Assembly (NCBI RefSeq): GCF_900100735.1
Contig: NZ_FNCJ01000002.1
Coordinates: forward strand, 496,001-560,000
From: Paraburkholderia phenazinium
Lineage (GTDB): Bacteria; Pseudomonadota; Gammaproteobacteria; Burkholderiales; Burkholderiaceae
Direction of reading: 5' to 3'
DNA length: 64,000 nucleotides
Notes under the pieces: model-generated
Told to the model about the DNA's origin: nothing
The model's database searches: none
Seen by the model: the letters and a program-made list of their open reading frames with translations, nothing else
Shown here: in pieces, positions 17,221 to 25,890 of the stretch
Layout: every line of letters starts with the position of its first letter
How positions within the stretch are numbered: position 1 is the stretch's first letter
Program-made: the position numbers and the translations under genes

Positions 17221-18126
17221 ACGCCATCCCTGTACGGTTGTGAGGAACGATACGAAATCGTTGCGGTCGCAACTTTTACCGATTGAATTTAGGGGCAGCA
17301 ACAGGAAAGCGTCAATTGGAATGACGGGAAGGCGTTGGAAATTTTCGACAATCAAATCAAATATCATTAAATCGGATTGCGCCTATTTTTTGAGATTGAA
17401 CTGCGTGATAGGAGATGAATGTCCGATCTACTGGAGGGAGATATCTGGGCACAGCCACCTGTCTCCGGAGGTCAGCGGCCGAGATGCTGCATCATGAAGA
17501 TCCGTGGAAAGTACGCTCCTGACGTTTGATGACTTTCTAGCTTTGTCCACCGGCATGAGGACCCGGACAGAGACGTTTGCGAACTATTGATTTGAGATAT
17601 ATGGCAGTACCCCCTGAACGGTGAAACGCGTCGTGAGACGCATGACCTGGACGGCAATCGGACCTTCGGAACCCGCGCAAGCGGTTGACCGTGAAGCCCC
17701 GGGTGAACGGCAGGATTCAGGCCCGTTTTCGCTGGGCTGGTTCGAATGCCACGGCGGAAGTATCAACAGGTGTCTGCTCAGTGTTCGAACCCGTGCGAGC
17801 TACAGGGCGAGCAGCCCCGGAGCCTTTCTTCACGTACGCCCGTCCTGGCCTTGCAAAGGTCTTGTCCGGCCAGGGGCCTTCCCATTTCAGGTCAACACCG
17901 TGATCGCGCAGGAGCGCGACGATCTATCCTTCGCGAAGATGGGTAACCTGGGTGAGTGGGCGTGAGCGTCCAACTCGGTAGGGGAGCGGTACTATGCAAC
18001 TTTGCTTTTGGCACTACACAACTTTATTTTGTCTCGACACCCCGCACCTAACGAACGATGCGCGCTGCATGGACCGGCATGTCGAAAGCGCGCTGTCGCT
18101 CTTCTTGATACGATTCCGGGCTGGCT
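17221..18126. other. 906-base intergenic stretch with no supported gene
   Basis: Several short frames occur on both strands but none has a ribosome-binding site, a recognised motif or a natural length. A minus-strand frame around 17760-17930 (containing KWEGPWPDKTFARPGRAYV) is the most protein-like piece and is bounded by stops, so it may be a gene relic. The stretch separates the T6SS block from the efflux gene and should contain the promoter of vgrG (minus) and that of the efflux gene (plus). Confidence 0.6.
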
Positions 18127-19386
18127 ATGTCTGGAAATTCCATGCAATTGTTCACCAATACAAAAAGAGCTGTTCAGCCTGGCAATTGCATCGATGCGTC
18201 GCCGGAAAGTGCGTCTTCGGCTTTCCGCGCCATGGCGGTAGCGTGCCTGATCGTATTTATGGCGCAGATGGCGACGACGGTCTATCTGCCATCCTTGCCC
18301 ATCGTCATGCGCGACTTGCGGATGACGCGAAGTACCGTCGAGTTGTCGATCTCCGCCTATGTGATCGGCGCGGCGCTGCCCGTCCTCTTCTGGGGCGCCG
18401 CAGCGGAACGGTGGGGGCGGCGCGGCCCGTTGCTGATTTCCCTGCTGCTGTTCATTGCCAGCAGCCTGCTACTCGCAACCTGCACTTCTGCACCTGAACT
18501 GTTAGTGCTCCGTGCCATCCAGGGCATCGCGGGCGGGGGTGCTGCGATCATCGCGAGAATTATCGTTCGGGATAACTGGCGTGGCGATGAACTGGCGCGA
18601 CGGCTATCCGTGTTGTCGATTGCCTTCATCACGGCACTCGGCGGCGGGCAGTTTATCGGTGGGCTGATTGGCCAGTACAGCCATTGGCAAGCAGGGTTTG
18701 TGTTGATGGCTATTACCGCCGCGTTCGCCGTCGGGCTGTCGTATTCGTTGCCTTTGAAGGCGGGGCGCCGCACCGCCGTCACGTCGGGTATGGCCGCCAC
18801 GTATTGGAAGGTGCTGCAGCGCCCCGGTTTCCTGTGGCCCGCCTGCGCGGGAGGCCTGGGATTTGCCACCACCGTGACCTTGCAGGAAGTGAGTCCGTTC
18901 GTCTTTCAGGAGCATTTTCATCTGGCCGTGACGGGCTTCGGCAGCATCGGTCTTTTGATCGGCGTGGCCTATTTCAGCGGCGCCATGCTGGTCAATCGCC
19001 TGGTGGGCCGGGTTGGCGGCGTGCGGCTGATGCATGCCGGCGCCACGCTGATCGCCCTGGCGACCACCTTGATGCTGGTGTTCTTGCCAGGCGGCGTGCT
19101 GACCCACTTCGCCGGGCTGTGGATTTTTATCGAGCTGTACTGCCTGACTATTTTTGGCCAGGCCGTGCTGTTTCCCAACAGCATGGCGACCGCCGTCAGC
19201 GATGCGCAGGATTACGGCGCGCATGCCATGGCGCTATGCGGTTTCCTGCAGCAAGGGCTGGCAGGCATTGCCGCGACCGCCTCGGTCCTGCTGCACCATG
19301 ATGGCATGTGGACCATCGCGGTGTTCGTGCTGGGTGCGCTGACCTTGCTTCAGGTGAAGCTGAAAGTAAGAACCAGGAAGATCTGA
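18127..19386 (+). CDS. Bcr/CflA-family multidrug efflux MFS transporter
   Basis: This 419-residue protein has twelve predicted membrane helices and the drug:H+ antiporter (12-TM) signature: YLPSLPIVMRDL in the first helix region, WGRRGPLL in loop 2-3 and a long helix 5 with IIARIIVRDNW. Bcr/CflA proteins export compounds such as bicyclomycin, chloramphenicol or sulfonamides; the substrate cannot be told here. The first ATG (18127) gives a 35-residue polar leader, so starts at 18142 or 18232 are also possible. It is a single gene facing the DadA-like gene. Confidence 0.88.
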   Translation: MSGNSMQLFTNTKRAVQPGNCIDASPESASSAFRAMAVACLIVFMAQMATTVYLPSLPIVMRDLRMTRSTVELSISAYVIGAALPVLFWGAAAERWGRRGPLLISLLLFIASSLLLATCTSAPELLVLRAIQGIAGGGAAIIARIIVRDNWRGDELARRLSVLSIAFITALGGGQFIGGLIGQYSHWQAGFVLMAITAAFAVGLSYSLPLKAGRRTAVTSGMAATYWKVLQRPGFLWPACAGGLGFATTVTLQEVSPFVFQEHFHLAVTGFGSIGLLIGVAYFSGAMLVNRLVGRVGGVRLMHAGATLIALATTLMLVFLPGGVLTHFAGLWIFIELYCLTIFGQAVLFPNSMATAVSDAQDYGAHAMALCGFLQQGLAGIAATASVLLHHDGMWTIAVFVLGALTLLQVKLKVRTRKI

Positions 19387-19424
19387 CGCGTCGAGGCGGG
19401 CGTCGAAGCCGGCTCCGATGACGA

Positions 19425-20666
19425 CTAGAACCGTTCGACCCTGAATGGCCGCCCATCCACCACGGTTTCTTCGCCGGTCATCATTTCGGCGAGCAGCCTG
19501 CCGGTGACAGGGCCGAGCGTCAATCCGTGATGCGCATGGCCGAATGCGAACCATAAGCCCTGCTGATTTTTCGCGGGCCCGATGATGGGCATCATGTCGG
19601 GGGTGCATGGACGCCGGCCCATCCAGGGTTCGTCGTCGAGACGCTCGCCGAGTGGAAACAGCGTGCGAGCCACCGGTTCGACGGCAGCGAGCTGCAAGGG
19701 TGTCTTCGGTGCATCGCACAGCGCGATTTCCGCTCCAGTGGTGAGACGGATGCCTCGTGCCATGGGGGCCAGCAGATAGCCCTTCTCGACGTCCAGCACC
19801 GGATGATGCAAACGGGCCGTCGGCTGCGGCGCGTAGTGCATGTGGTACCCGCGCTTCACGGCGAGCGGCAAGTCGTAACCGAACCGTTTGGCCACGCGAT
19901 CCGACCACGGCCCCAGCGCGACGACCACGGACGATGCCGTGATGGTTCCGGCTTGCGTATCGAGTTCCCAACCCTCGCGAAGCGAGTCCGCGTCGCCGAT
20001 GAAAAACCGTCCGCCCAGCGCTTCGAAATACTTTGCGTAGGCGGTGACCAGCGCGTTGGGGTCGCTCACGGAATGGGAGGCCGAATAGCGCAAGCCGCCG
20101 GACAAGCTCGGGGCGAGATTGGGCTCAGCCTGTTGCAGACGTGCGGCGTCGAGCGCTTCGAAGGCGACGCCATATTCACGATGCCATTTTTCAGCGACGC
20201 GGGTTTCTGCGTCCCATGCCGCCTCGGTGCGGAACACCTTGATCCAGCCGCTCGCGCGCAACAACTCGCTAGCGCCGGCCTCGGCAGCCAGCGCACGGTG
20301 CTCGCTCACGCAATGTTCGATCAGCGTCGCGTAGGACCTGGCGATGGCTGCGTGCTTTGCCGGGTGCGAATTGCGCCAGTATTGCCACAGGAACGGCGCG
20401 GTTTTGAGGAGCGCGTTGGCATGGTAGCGAAGCTCCGGGGAACGGTTGCGCGCATAGCGCAGCAAGGTACTGAGTTCGCGTGGAAACGCATACGGATAGA
20501 CACCTTCACGCTGGATCAAGCCGGCGTTGCCGAACGACGTCTCGTTGCCAGGCAGCTTGCGGTCGATCAGCGCGACCTGACGGCCGCGCTTCTGCAGATG
20601 CGCGGCGACGCACACACCTACAATGCCCGAGCCGAGTACGACGGTGTCGAATTTGATTCTGGTCAT
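19425..20666 (-). CDS. DadA-like FAD-dependent D-amino-acid dehydrogenase/oxidoreductase
   Basis: This 413-residue protein has the N-terminal FAD-binding Rossmann fold (VVLGSGIVGVCVAAHLQKRG) and the DAO-family C-terminal signature (GLWFAFGHAHHGLTLGP), which is shared with DadA. It probably oxidises a D-amino acid or similar imino/amino acid and passes electrons to the respiratory chain. The start at 20664-20666 places the dinucleotide motif at the usual distance from the N-terminus. It is a monocistronic gene that converges with the efflux transporter and is not linked to the second DadA-like gene at 30.8 kb. Confidence 0.87.
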   Translation of the reverse strand: MTRIKFDTVVLGSGIVGVCVAAHLQKRGRQVALIDRKLPGNETSFGNAGLIQREGVYPYAFPRELSTLLRYARNRSPELRYHANALLKTAPFLWQYWRNSHPAKHAAIARSYATLIEHCVSEHRALAAEAGASELLRASGWIKVFRTEAAWDAETRVAEKWHREYGVAFEALDAARLQQAEPNLAPSLSGGLRYSASHSVSDPNALVTAYAKYFEALGGRFFIGDADSLREGWELDTQAGTITASSVVVALGPWSDRVAKRFGYDLPLAVKRGYHMHYAPQPTARLHHPVLDVEKGYLLAPMARGIRLTTGAEIALCDAPKTPLQLAAVEPVARTLFPLGERLDDEPWMGRRPCTPDMMPIIGPAKNQQGLWFAFGHAHHGLTLGPVTGRLLAEMMTGEETVVDGRPFRVERF

Positions 20667-20981
20667 GAGTTCAGGCGAAATGCCGGCGCGATGCGGGCCG
20701 GACTGGTTAATGCAAAGGGCGCTCATGCTCGCGCTCGGCCTTGGGGCGAATCGTGGCTAGCGCAGCAAGGCCAGCAACGACGCGAGTAATCATATACGAG
20801 GAAGGAAGTGCCGCAGCCGTCCTGGCGGCAAGCCTTGAATCAGATCGCTTTAAACAAGGCCGCGGGACATCAGGGGCGAGCCGGCGCTCCATCCTTTGGG
20901 TGATCTTCTCAGCATGCGCCCCAGTAAACGGTGTTTCGGCAGATCGACTGCCGGTCCGAGCGGCGTGCAATCGTGGAAGGC

Positions 20982-20998
20982 ATTATTAGCAATAATAT
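20982..20998. repeat. AT-rich 17-bp repeat, copy 1
   Basis: The 17-mer ATTATTAGCAATAATAT occurs here and, with two changes, at 21112-21128 (AATATTAGTAATAATAT). Both copies lie upstream of the GH54-like lipoprotein gene. The core TATTAGYAATA has dyad character, so they could be operator sites. The gap 20667-21254 shows no gene; it also contains a small inverted repeat TAAGG-N6-CCTTA at 21072-21087. Confidence 0.45.
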
Positions 20999-21111
20999 CT
21001 ATGAACCCGTGGCCATCGGTGGCGCTTGCTTGCGCCTCGGGTCGGGGGTTCTGGCTCTACCGCACGGCGTATAAGGGATTATCCTTACATGGCGGAGCGA
21101 TGTCATTGCAT

Positions 21112-21128
21112 AATATTAGTAATAATAT
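21112..21128. repeat. AT-rich 17-bp repeat, copy 2
   Basis: This second copy, AATATTAGTAATAATAT, lies 130 bases after the first and about 127 bases before the lipoprotein start at 21255. It matches copy 1 at 15 of 17 positions. A shared regulatory role is inferred from the spacing and AT content against a GC-rich background. Confidence 0.45.
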
Positions 21129-21254
21129 GTGTTGCCGCGTAGTGCCGGAGGCTGTCCCCGGAGCGAACAATCACTGTCCCGTACCTATTCAATTCAATTT
21201 GTACAACTAAGCGTGATGAGACTAATCCGAAGCTTGCTTCCATAGGAGGAGGTC

Positions 21255-23294
21255 ATGATGTCCAGAGGAATTGGATCAATTGCTGCTTTGTTGGCGATAA
21301 TTGTCGCGCTTGCTGCGTGTAGTGGGGGTACCGACTCCACGTCTGCGCAGACTCAAGCAACGGACGCGTCGAATCTGAGTTCGTCACCAACGACCGCGCC
21401 AACCCAGTCGAATACCGCTACATCCACGGCAGCGGCAACCGAGCTGCCGCTGCCCTGCGATGCGGCAGCCGCCGCCAATACGCCGTGCTCCGCGGCCCAC
21501 AGCGTGACACGCCTGCTGACAAAGAACTACAGCGGCCCGTTGTTCCAGATTCAACGGGCATCGGATAACACAACGCAGAACATCTATCCCTATACGTGGA
21601 GCACCTTGCCGAATGGCGCTGACCGGGCGCTGATCGGCTCAGCCAATGTCAGAAGCGCCAATACGTTCTGCAACAATACATCCTGCTCGATCTCCTACAT
21701 TTACGATCAGATCGACCTGGTTGCGCCTCTCAAGAGCGGAGCGTTCGGCAATGTGACGGCCACCCTCACGCTCAATCCAGACGGAACCGAGTCGCTGACC
21801 GTCCCGAATGGTGGTGCAGGGTCGCAGACGACCACCGTTCCGGTCCTCAACGGCTTTGCGACGATCACGCTGCCTGGAACCGCCGGGACACTGACCGTTC
21901 AACTGCAGCAGCCTCCCACCGCGCTGACCACCCAGTCGCCGACCCTCCAGGTATCGATCGGTAACGATTTGCCGGCGCTTGCCGGCACGCCGGCCAAGCT
22001 CAGTTTTGTGTCGCTGCATGACGCCCAGGTTCCGGTGCTCGCTACGTTGGCCGGACAAGCCTACCGCAATAGATTCGGCACAGTGAACCAGTCGATCGGG
22101 GACACCGAGATCGCCGAATATATGGTGGCGGGGGCACATTATGATCAGTCGTCCACGTGCTGCGGCACCTACGGAAATATGGAAAGCAGTGCTAACTCCA
22201 GCACCTATGCACACGGAGAAGTCGAGGGTGAAATGTTCGCGCTGGCGTTCTCAAACGGCAACGCAGCGGTGTTTGGCTATTGCGATGGCGATTCGGCCCA
22301 GGCACCCAATGTAAAGGACCCCGTATGTAATGGAACCGATATCAATTGGCCGGGGGTGGATGCCGAGGCGGGCGTCTATCTCTACGGTCCGCAGCAACCG
22401 TGGAAAGAGAAATTTGTCACGGTGCTTTCCAAGTATTCTCCGGTGGCGGCGTCGAATCTCTTTGCGGTCAAAGGTGGTTCGGCTTCGCAAAGCGTTCTGA
22501 CAGCACTCTATGACGCGGCTCCCCCCGAAGCTTATAACTTTGGGAACAGTGCGGGCCATGCTTTCAATGGGCAATGGCAGGGTGGCCTATCGCTCGGCGA
22601 AGGCGGCGACGGCAGCGCTGCGCCTATCCAGTTCTCCGAAGGCGCAATCATCACCAAGGCGACATCCGATGCAACAGACAACGCTATCCAGGCCAGCATT
22701 GCGAGCTTTTATGGGCCGCCAGCCGATAAGACCTCCGCTGCCTGCTATGCAGACAACCTGGTGAATTCACCGCTGAGTCTGGCCACGCCGGATGCATGGA
22801 GCCAGTCAAATGGCGGCACTGCCGTGCCCGCGACCGATGTCACGGGAAGCAGCACACATGCGGCGACGGTGACCGGTACGAATGGATCGGCGGTGGCCAA
22901 TATCCACGAAGTCATCCGGGTGCAGGGCGGACAAACCTATAGCTTCACCGACTATGTGCTTGCTACGACCAACGCGACGGTCTTTCCTGGCGGCTCGATA
23001 CAAACCGATGACTCGAACAACACGGAATTCGCCTGGGTCCTGAATACGAATACCGGTCAGGCCGTGCGCGGGACGTGGGGGGCTGGGCAAGCGAGCTCAG
23101 TGAGCGCGGTGAAGGTGGGGAGCTGGTGGAAGGTGACGATGAGCTTCACGGCCCCCGCGGGATCGAATAATGCCTCTGTGTTTATCGATCCGCCGACGTC
23201 GAATGCCGCTGGAGATCGCTCGCAGCAAGCGGCGTACCTCGGTGCGACGCATTATTGCCCAAGCCTCTCGATCCTGACTGCCTCGGGTACGTAG
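21255..23294 (+). CDS. GH54-like alpha-L-arabinofuranosidase lipoprotein
   Basis: This 679-residue protein has a signal sequence with lipobox LAAC (Cys22), a Thr/Ser-rich linker, and a catalytic domain (about 65-488) that resembles fungal arabinofuranosidase B. Shared features include PCDAAAAANTPC at the N-edge, the vicinal CC pair (302-303), the putative nucleophile Glu371 (VDAEAGVYL) and the acid Asp452 (GGDGS), followed by SEGAIITKATSDATDNAIQ. An insertion of about 80 residues (160-240) is unlike the fungal enzyme, and the fungal CBM42 domain is replaced by a different beta-rich domain (about 510-679). It probably releases arabinose from plant polysaccharides at the cell surface. A strong AGGAGGAGG lies before the ATG. 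Confidence 0.8.
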   Translation: MMSRGIGSIAALLAIIVALAACSGGTDSTSAQTQATDASNLSSSPTTAPTQSNTATSTAAATELPLPCDAAAAANTPCSAAHSVTRLLTKNYSGPLFQIQRASDNTTQNIYPYTWSTLPNGADRALIGSANVRSANTFCNNTSCSISYIYDQIDLVAPLKSGAFGNVTATLTLNPDGTESLTVPNGGAGSQTTTVPVLNGFATITLPGTAGTLTVQLQQPPTALTTQSPTLQVSIGNDLPALAGTPAKLSFVSLHDAQVPVLATLAGQAYRNRFGTVNQSIGDTEIAEYMVAGAHYDQSSTCCGTYGNMESSANSSTYAHGEVEGEMFALAFSNGNAAVFGYCDGDSAQAPNVKDPVCNGTDINWPGVDAEAGVYLYGPQQPWKEKFVTVLSKYSPVAASNLFAVKGGSASQSVLTALYDAAPPEAYNFGNSAGHAFNGQWQGGLSLGEGGDGSAAPIQFSEGAIITKATSDATDNAIQASIASFYGPPADKTSAACYADNLVNSPLSLATPDAWSQSNGGTAVPATDVTGSSTHAATVTGTNGSAVANIHEVIRVQGGQTYSFTDYVLATTNATVFPGGSIQTDDSNNTEFAWVLNTNTGQAVRGTWGAGQASSVSAVKVGSWWKVTMSFTAPAGSNNASVFIDPPTSNAAGDRSQQAAYLGATHYCPSLSILTASGT

Positions 23295-23387
23295 GCGTGA
23301 ATCGCGGCGGTTGCGTCCGGTCCACGGCAGTGGCCGGGCCGGCCGCATTCCGCCGCATAGTCGAACACGCATCCGTCACGCAAAAGT

Positions 23388-23432
23388 GCCAATGTTTTGG
23401 CGATTTCAATCGAATCTCGACATAATATTGGC
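23388..23432. promoter_or_regulatory. Hip-type operator pair 1, upstream of the GFA gene
   Basis: Two 14-bp dyad sites, GCCAATGTTTTGGC (23388-23401) and GACATAATATTGGC (23419-23432), begin 31 bp apart. They match the consensus and spacing of the two pairs in front of the intact hipB. The pair ends 62 bases before the GFA start, so HipB may also control that gene. Confidence 0.6.
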
Positions 23433-23494
23433 GTTCGGAAGCGTTGTTCGTTGCCACGTCCCCAGTACGCGATCGAGCATTCGGAGGTCACCCT

Positions 23495-23860
23495 ATGGAG
23501 TACAAGGCGCGTTGTCATTGCGGCCGCGTCCGCTTCTCGTTCCGCAGCCCCGAGATCGCGAGCGGCAGGCGCTGTAACTGCTCGCTCTGCTTACGAAGAG
23601 GGGCGGTGCTCTCGTCAGGCTATATTCCATCGGCAGATTTCACGCCGCACCATGTTGCGAGCGATCTGGGCGTATACGTCTGGAACGAGAAAGTATTGAA
23701 CAACTACTTCTGCAAATCCTGCGGGATCTTTGTGTACATCGGCGACGGGGTAGGCGACAAGGACGGCTACCGCGTCAATCTCGGCTGCGTCGAAGGTCTC
23801 GATCCGTTGGCCCTCGAAATCAGCGTCATCGACGGCGCCTCGTTGCCGATGGTGGGGTAG
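23495..23860 (+). CDS. GFA (glutathione-dependent formaldehyde-activating/CENP-V) family protein
   Basis: This 121-residue protein has the zinc-binding cysteine layout of the GFA/CENP-V fold: CHCGRVRF near the N-terminus, CNCSLCLRRG, and FCKSCGIF. The family includes S-(hydroxymethyl)glutathione synthase-like enzymes, but most members are uncharacterised. The ATG at 23495 follows a good GGAGG box at 23483-23487. It lies between two copies of a duplicated hip-type promoter segment, 194 bases upstream of the intact hipBA operon and read in the same direction, which suggests shared control by HipB. Confidence 0.85.
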   Translation: MEYKARCHCGRVRFSFRSPEIASGRRCNCSLCLRRGAVLSSGYIPSADFTPHHVASDLGVYVWNEKVLNNYFCKSCGIFVYIGDGVGDKDGYRVNLGCVEGLDPLALEISVIDGASLPMVG

Positions 23861-23900
23861 CTGAATCTGAGCGGCATACGCGCTCTCTCCACTTAAAAGT

Positions 23901-23945
23901 GCTAATATTATGGCGATTTTTATAAAATATTGCCATAATATTGGC
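23901..23945. promoter_or_regulatory. Hip-type operator pair 2
   Basis: GCTAATATTATGGC (23901-23914) and GCCATAATATTGGC (23932-23945) begin 31 bp apart, exactly as in the other two pairs. About 100 bp around this pair aligns almost without gaps to the segment around pair 1, so the promoter region appears to have been duplicated. It is 109 bases before the hipB start. Confidence 0.7.
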
Positions 23946-24006
23946 GCTGTGAATGCCGTCCGTTGCCTGTTTTCTCGGGTTTGATCGAGTATTAGCATAG
24001 AAATGT

Positions 24007-24051
24007 GCTAATATTCTGGCTAACTTTGGCAGAAATGGCTGGAATATCAGC
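24007..24051. promoter_or_regulatory. Hip-type operator pair 3, abutting hipB
   Basis: GCTAATATTCTGGC (24007-24020) and GCTGGAATATCAGC (24038-24051) begin 31 bp apart. The second site ends 3 bases before the hipB ATG, so bound HipB would cover the translation start region and any promoter just upstream. This fits tight autorepression. Confidence 0.65.
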
Positions 24052-24054
24052 GCG

Positions 24055-24606
24055 ATGGCGAAGAAGACGGCACCTCTCTTACCGTATACGAACCAGTTGC
24101 TGACCGAGTTGGGTGAGCGGCTTAAGCTCGCTCGCCTGCGCCGGAAGTTGACTGCCAGGCAGGTCGCGGAGCGGGCCGGGATGTCTCCGATGACGCTTCG
24201 CTCTCTTGAGGCCGGTGCTTCGGGGGTGACGATGGGTGCCTACCTCTCCGTCATGCAGGTGTTGGGGCTTGAGAATGATTTGGCAAAACTGGCGGCAGCG
24301 GACGAACTCGGTCGTCAACTGCAGGATGCACGCCTGGTGACGCGAAGCAGCGGCCGAACTGCCCAGCCCATCGCCACTACGAGCCCAGTAGGTCAGGATC
24401 GGCGCGCGGGTGTAGCAAGCAAGCAAAAATCGCCAGGTACTGCGAAAGGAACGCCGTCCGAAAAAACTGGTGCGCCAGGTTGGGCTCGTGTTCCCAAGGT
24501 CAGTACAGGTCAGGAATCTGCGAAACCACCCGGAACCACGGCGGCGGACCTTGCTTCGCTTCTGAAGCCGGTGAAGAGAGTGCGTAAAGAGCACGAAAAA
24601 AAATGA
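24055..24606 (+). CDS. hipB: HipB-like XRE antitoxin/autoregulator (intact module)
   Basis: This 183-residue protein has an Xre-type helix-turn-helix at about residues 17-75 ([36 protein letters not shown]), then a long low-complexity, basic and Ser/Thr/Pro-rich tail of about 90 residues. HipB dimers bind operator dyads and sequester HipA. The tail is longer than in short HipB proteins of about 90 residues and probably serves for toxin binding. The stop overlaps the hipA start (ATGA), so the two are translationally coupled. Pairs of operator-like dyads precede it. Confidence 0.87.
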   Translation: MAKKTAPLLPYTNQLLTELGERLKLARLRRKLTARQVAERAGMSPMTLRSLEAGASGVTMGAYLSVMQVLGLENDLAKLAAADELGRQLQDARLVTRSSGRTAQPIATTSPVGQDRRAGVASKQKSPGTAKGTPSEKTGAPGWARVPKVSTGQESAKPPGTTAADLASLLKPVKRVRKEHEKK

Positions 24607-25874
24607 CGACGATCGGTGTGTATGCGGACTGGGACGGCCTGCGAGAGCCTAAAAAACTTGGATTCCTGCATAGCCGCAGAACCCGCGCGAGCGAGTTATT
24701 TGAGTTCCAGTATGATCCTGCAGCGTTGAATGACGCTGACCTCGGCCATCTACAGCTTGATCCTGGCATCGGACTATTTGAAGGTCCGCAGTTTCCCACT
24801 CCGCCGCAAGACAAGTTCGGGGTCTTCGCGGATTCGAGCCCCGATCGATGGGGCCGCTTGCTTATGAATCGCAGGCGTGAGCGGGACATTCGTGCTGGCG
24901 TTCAGCGTAGGGGTGCGCGGCTCTACGAATCGGACTACCTGTTGGGCGTGCATGACCTCTACCGTGTGGGCGCCTTACGCTACAAACTCGATGATGCGGG
25001 CGAGTTTCTTGATGACCGGATTGGCGAGGCCGCTCCTCCATTTACCGAAATTCATGAATTGGAACGCGCGAGCCGGGCCTTGGAGGACGACCCTGATAAC
25101 GTGGCTCAGGAGGGGCAGGACTGGCTGAGGATGCTCATTGCCCCTGGCGGTTCGCTTGGAGGCGCCAGACCCAAGGCAAGCGTCGCGGACGACAATGGGC
25201 GCCTATACATCGCCAAGTTTCCGAGCACCCGCGACGATTACGATGTAGGGGGCTGGGAGATGGTCGTCAATGCCTTGGCTGTTGGCTGTGGTCTGAACGT
25301 GGCTGTCGCTGAGGCGCGGAAATTCGCCAGTGACTATCACTGCTTCATGGTCCGCCGGTTCGATCGCACAGAGCGCGGCCGGCGTCTTCACTTTGCCTCG
25401 GCGATGACCATGACCCGTCATGTCGACGGTGACGATGCGTCCACGGGGGCCAGTTATCTGGAGCTGGCCGAGGTCCTCATGAGGCACGGGGTGCAAACCA
25501 AGGCTGACCTGCGCGAGCTATGGTCGAGAATTGTCTTCAACATTCTCGTTTCGAACACCGACGACCACCTGCGTAACCACGGTTTCATCCTGGTCCCGGG
25601 CGCCGGATGGCGGCTCTCCAAAGCCTACGACATGAACCCGGTCCCCGCTGCCGATGGCCTGAAGCTCAACATCACCGAAGCAGACAACGCCTTGGATCTC
25701 GACTTGGCGCGCGAGGTGGCCGGGTACTTCCGGCTGCGTTTGAGCGAGGCCGATGAGATCATTGAAGACTTCCGGGGCACGGTCAGTCAATGGAGAACTA
25801 TCGCGAATGGCCTTAGGCTGCCCGCTCGAGAGCAGGATCGAATGGCCGGAGCTTTTCGCCTCGCGGATGGTTGA
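24603..25874 (+). CDS. hipA: HipA-family serine/threonine kinase toxin (intact)
   Basis: This 423-residue protein is a full-length HipA. The N-terminal subdomain covers about residues 1-160; the Gly-rich loop with its phosphorylatable Ser is [11 protein letters not shown] (181-191); the ATP-contacting Lys is in LYIAKFPS; the catalytic loop NTDDH-RNH is at 318-326; and the metal-binding Asp of the DFG-like motif lies in AYDMNP (341-346). E. coli HipA phosphorylates glutamyl-tRNA synthetase and causes growth arrest; the target of this paralogue is unknown. The ATG overlaps the hipB stop. Unlike the module at 0.7-1.7 kb, all key residues are present. Confidence 0.92.
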   Translation: MTTIGVYADWDGLREPKKLGFLHSRRTRASELFEFQYDPAALNDADLGHLQLDPGIGLFEGPQFPTPPQDKFGVFADSSPDRWGRLLMNRRRERDIRAGVQRRGARLYESDYLLGVHDLYRVGALRYKLDDAGEFLDDRIGEAAPPFTEIHELERASRALEDDPDNVAQEGQDWLRMLIAPGGSLGGARPKASVADDNGRLYIAKFPSTRDDYDVGGWEMVVNALAVGCGLNVAVAEARKFASDYHCFMVRRFDRTERGRRLHFASAMTMTRHVDGDDASTGASYLELAEVLMRHGVQTKADLRELWSRIVFNILVSNTDDHLRNHGFILVPGAGWRLSKAYDMNPVPAADGLKLNITEADNALDLDLAREVAGYFRLRLSEADEIIEDFRGTVSQWRTIANGLRLPAREQDRMAGAFRLADG

Positions 25875-25890
25875 GCAGGGCGGCGGTTGA

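Noticed and set aside
4571..17286. Long plus-strand frames opposite tssF, tssM and vgrG (up to about 600 codons)
   Set aside because: They are antisense shadows of high-GC genes: no family motifs, no ribosome-binding sites, and very Arg/Ala/Pro-rich.
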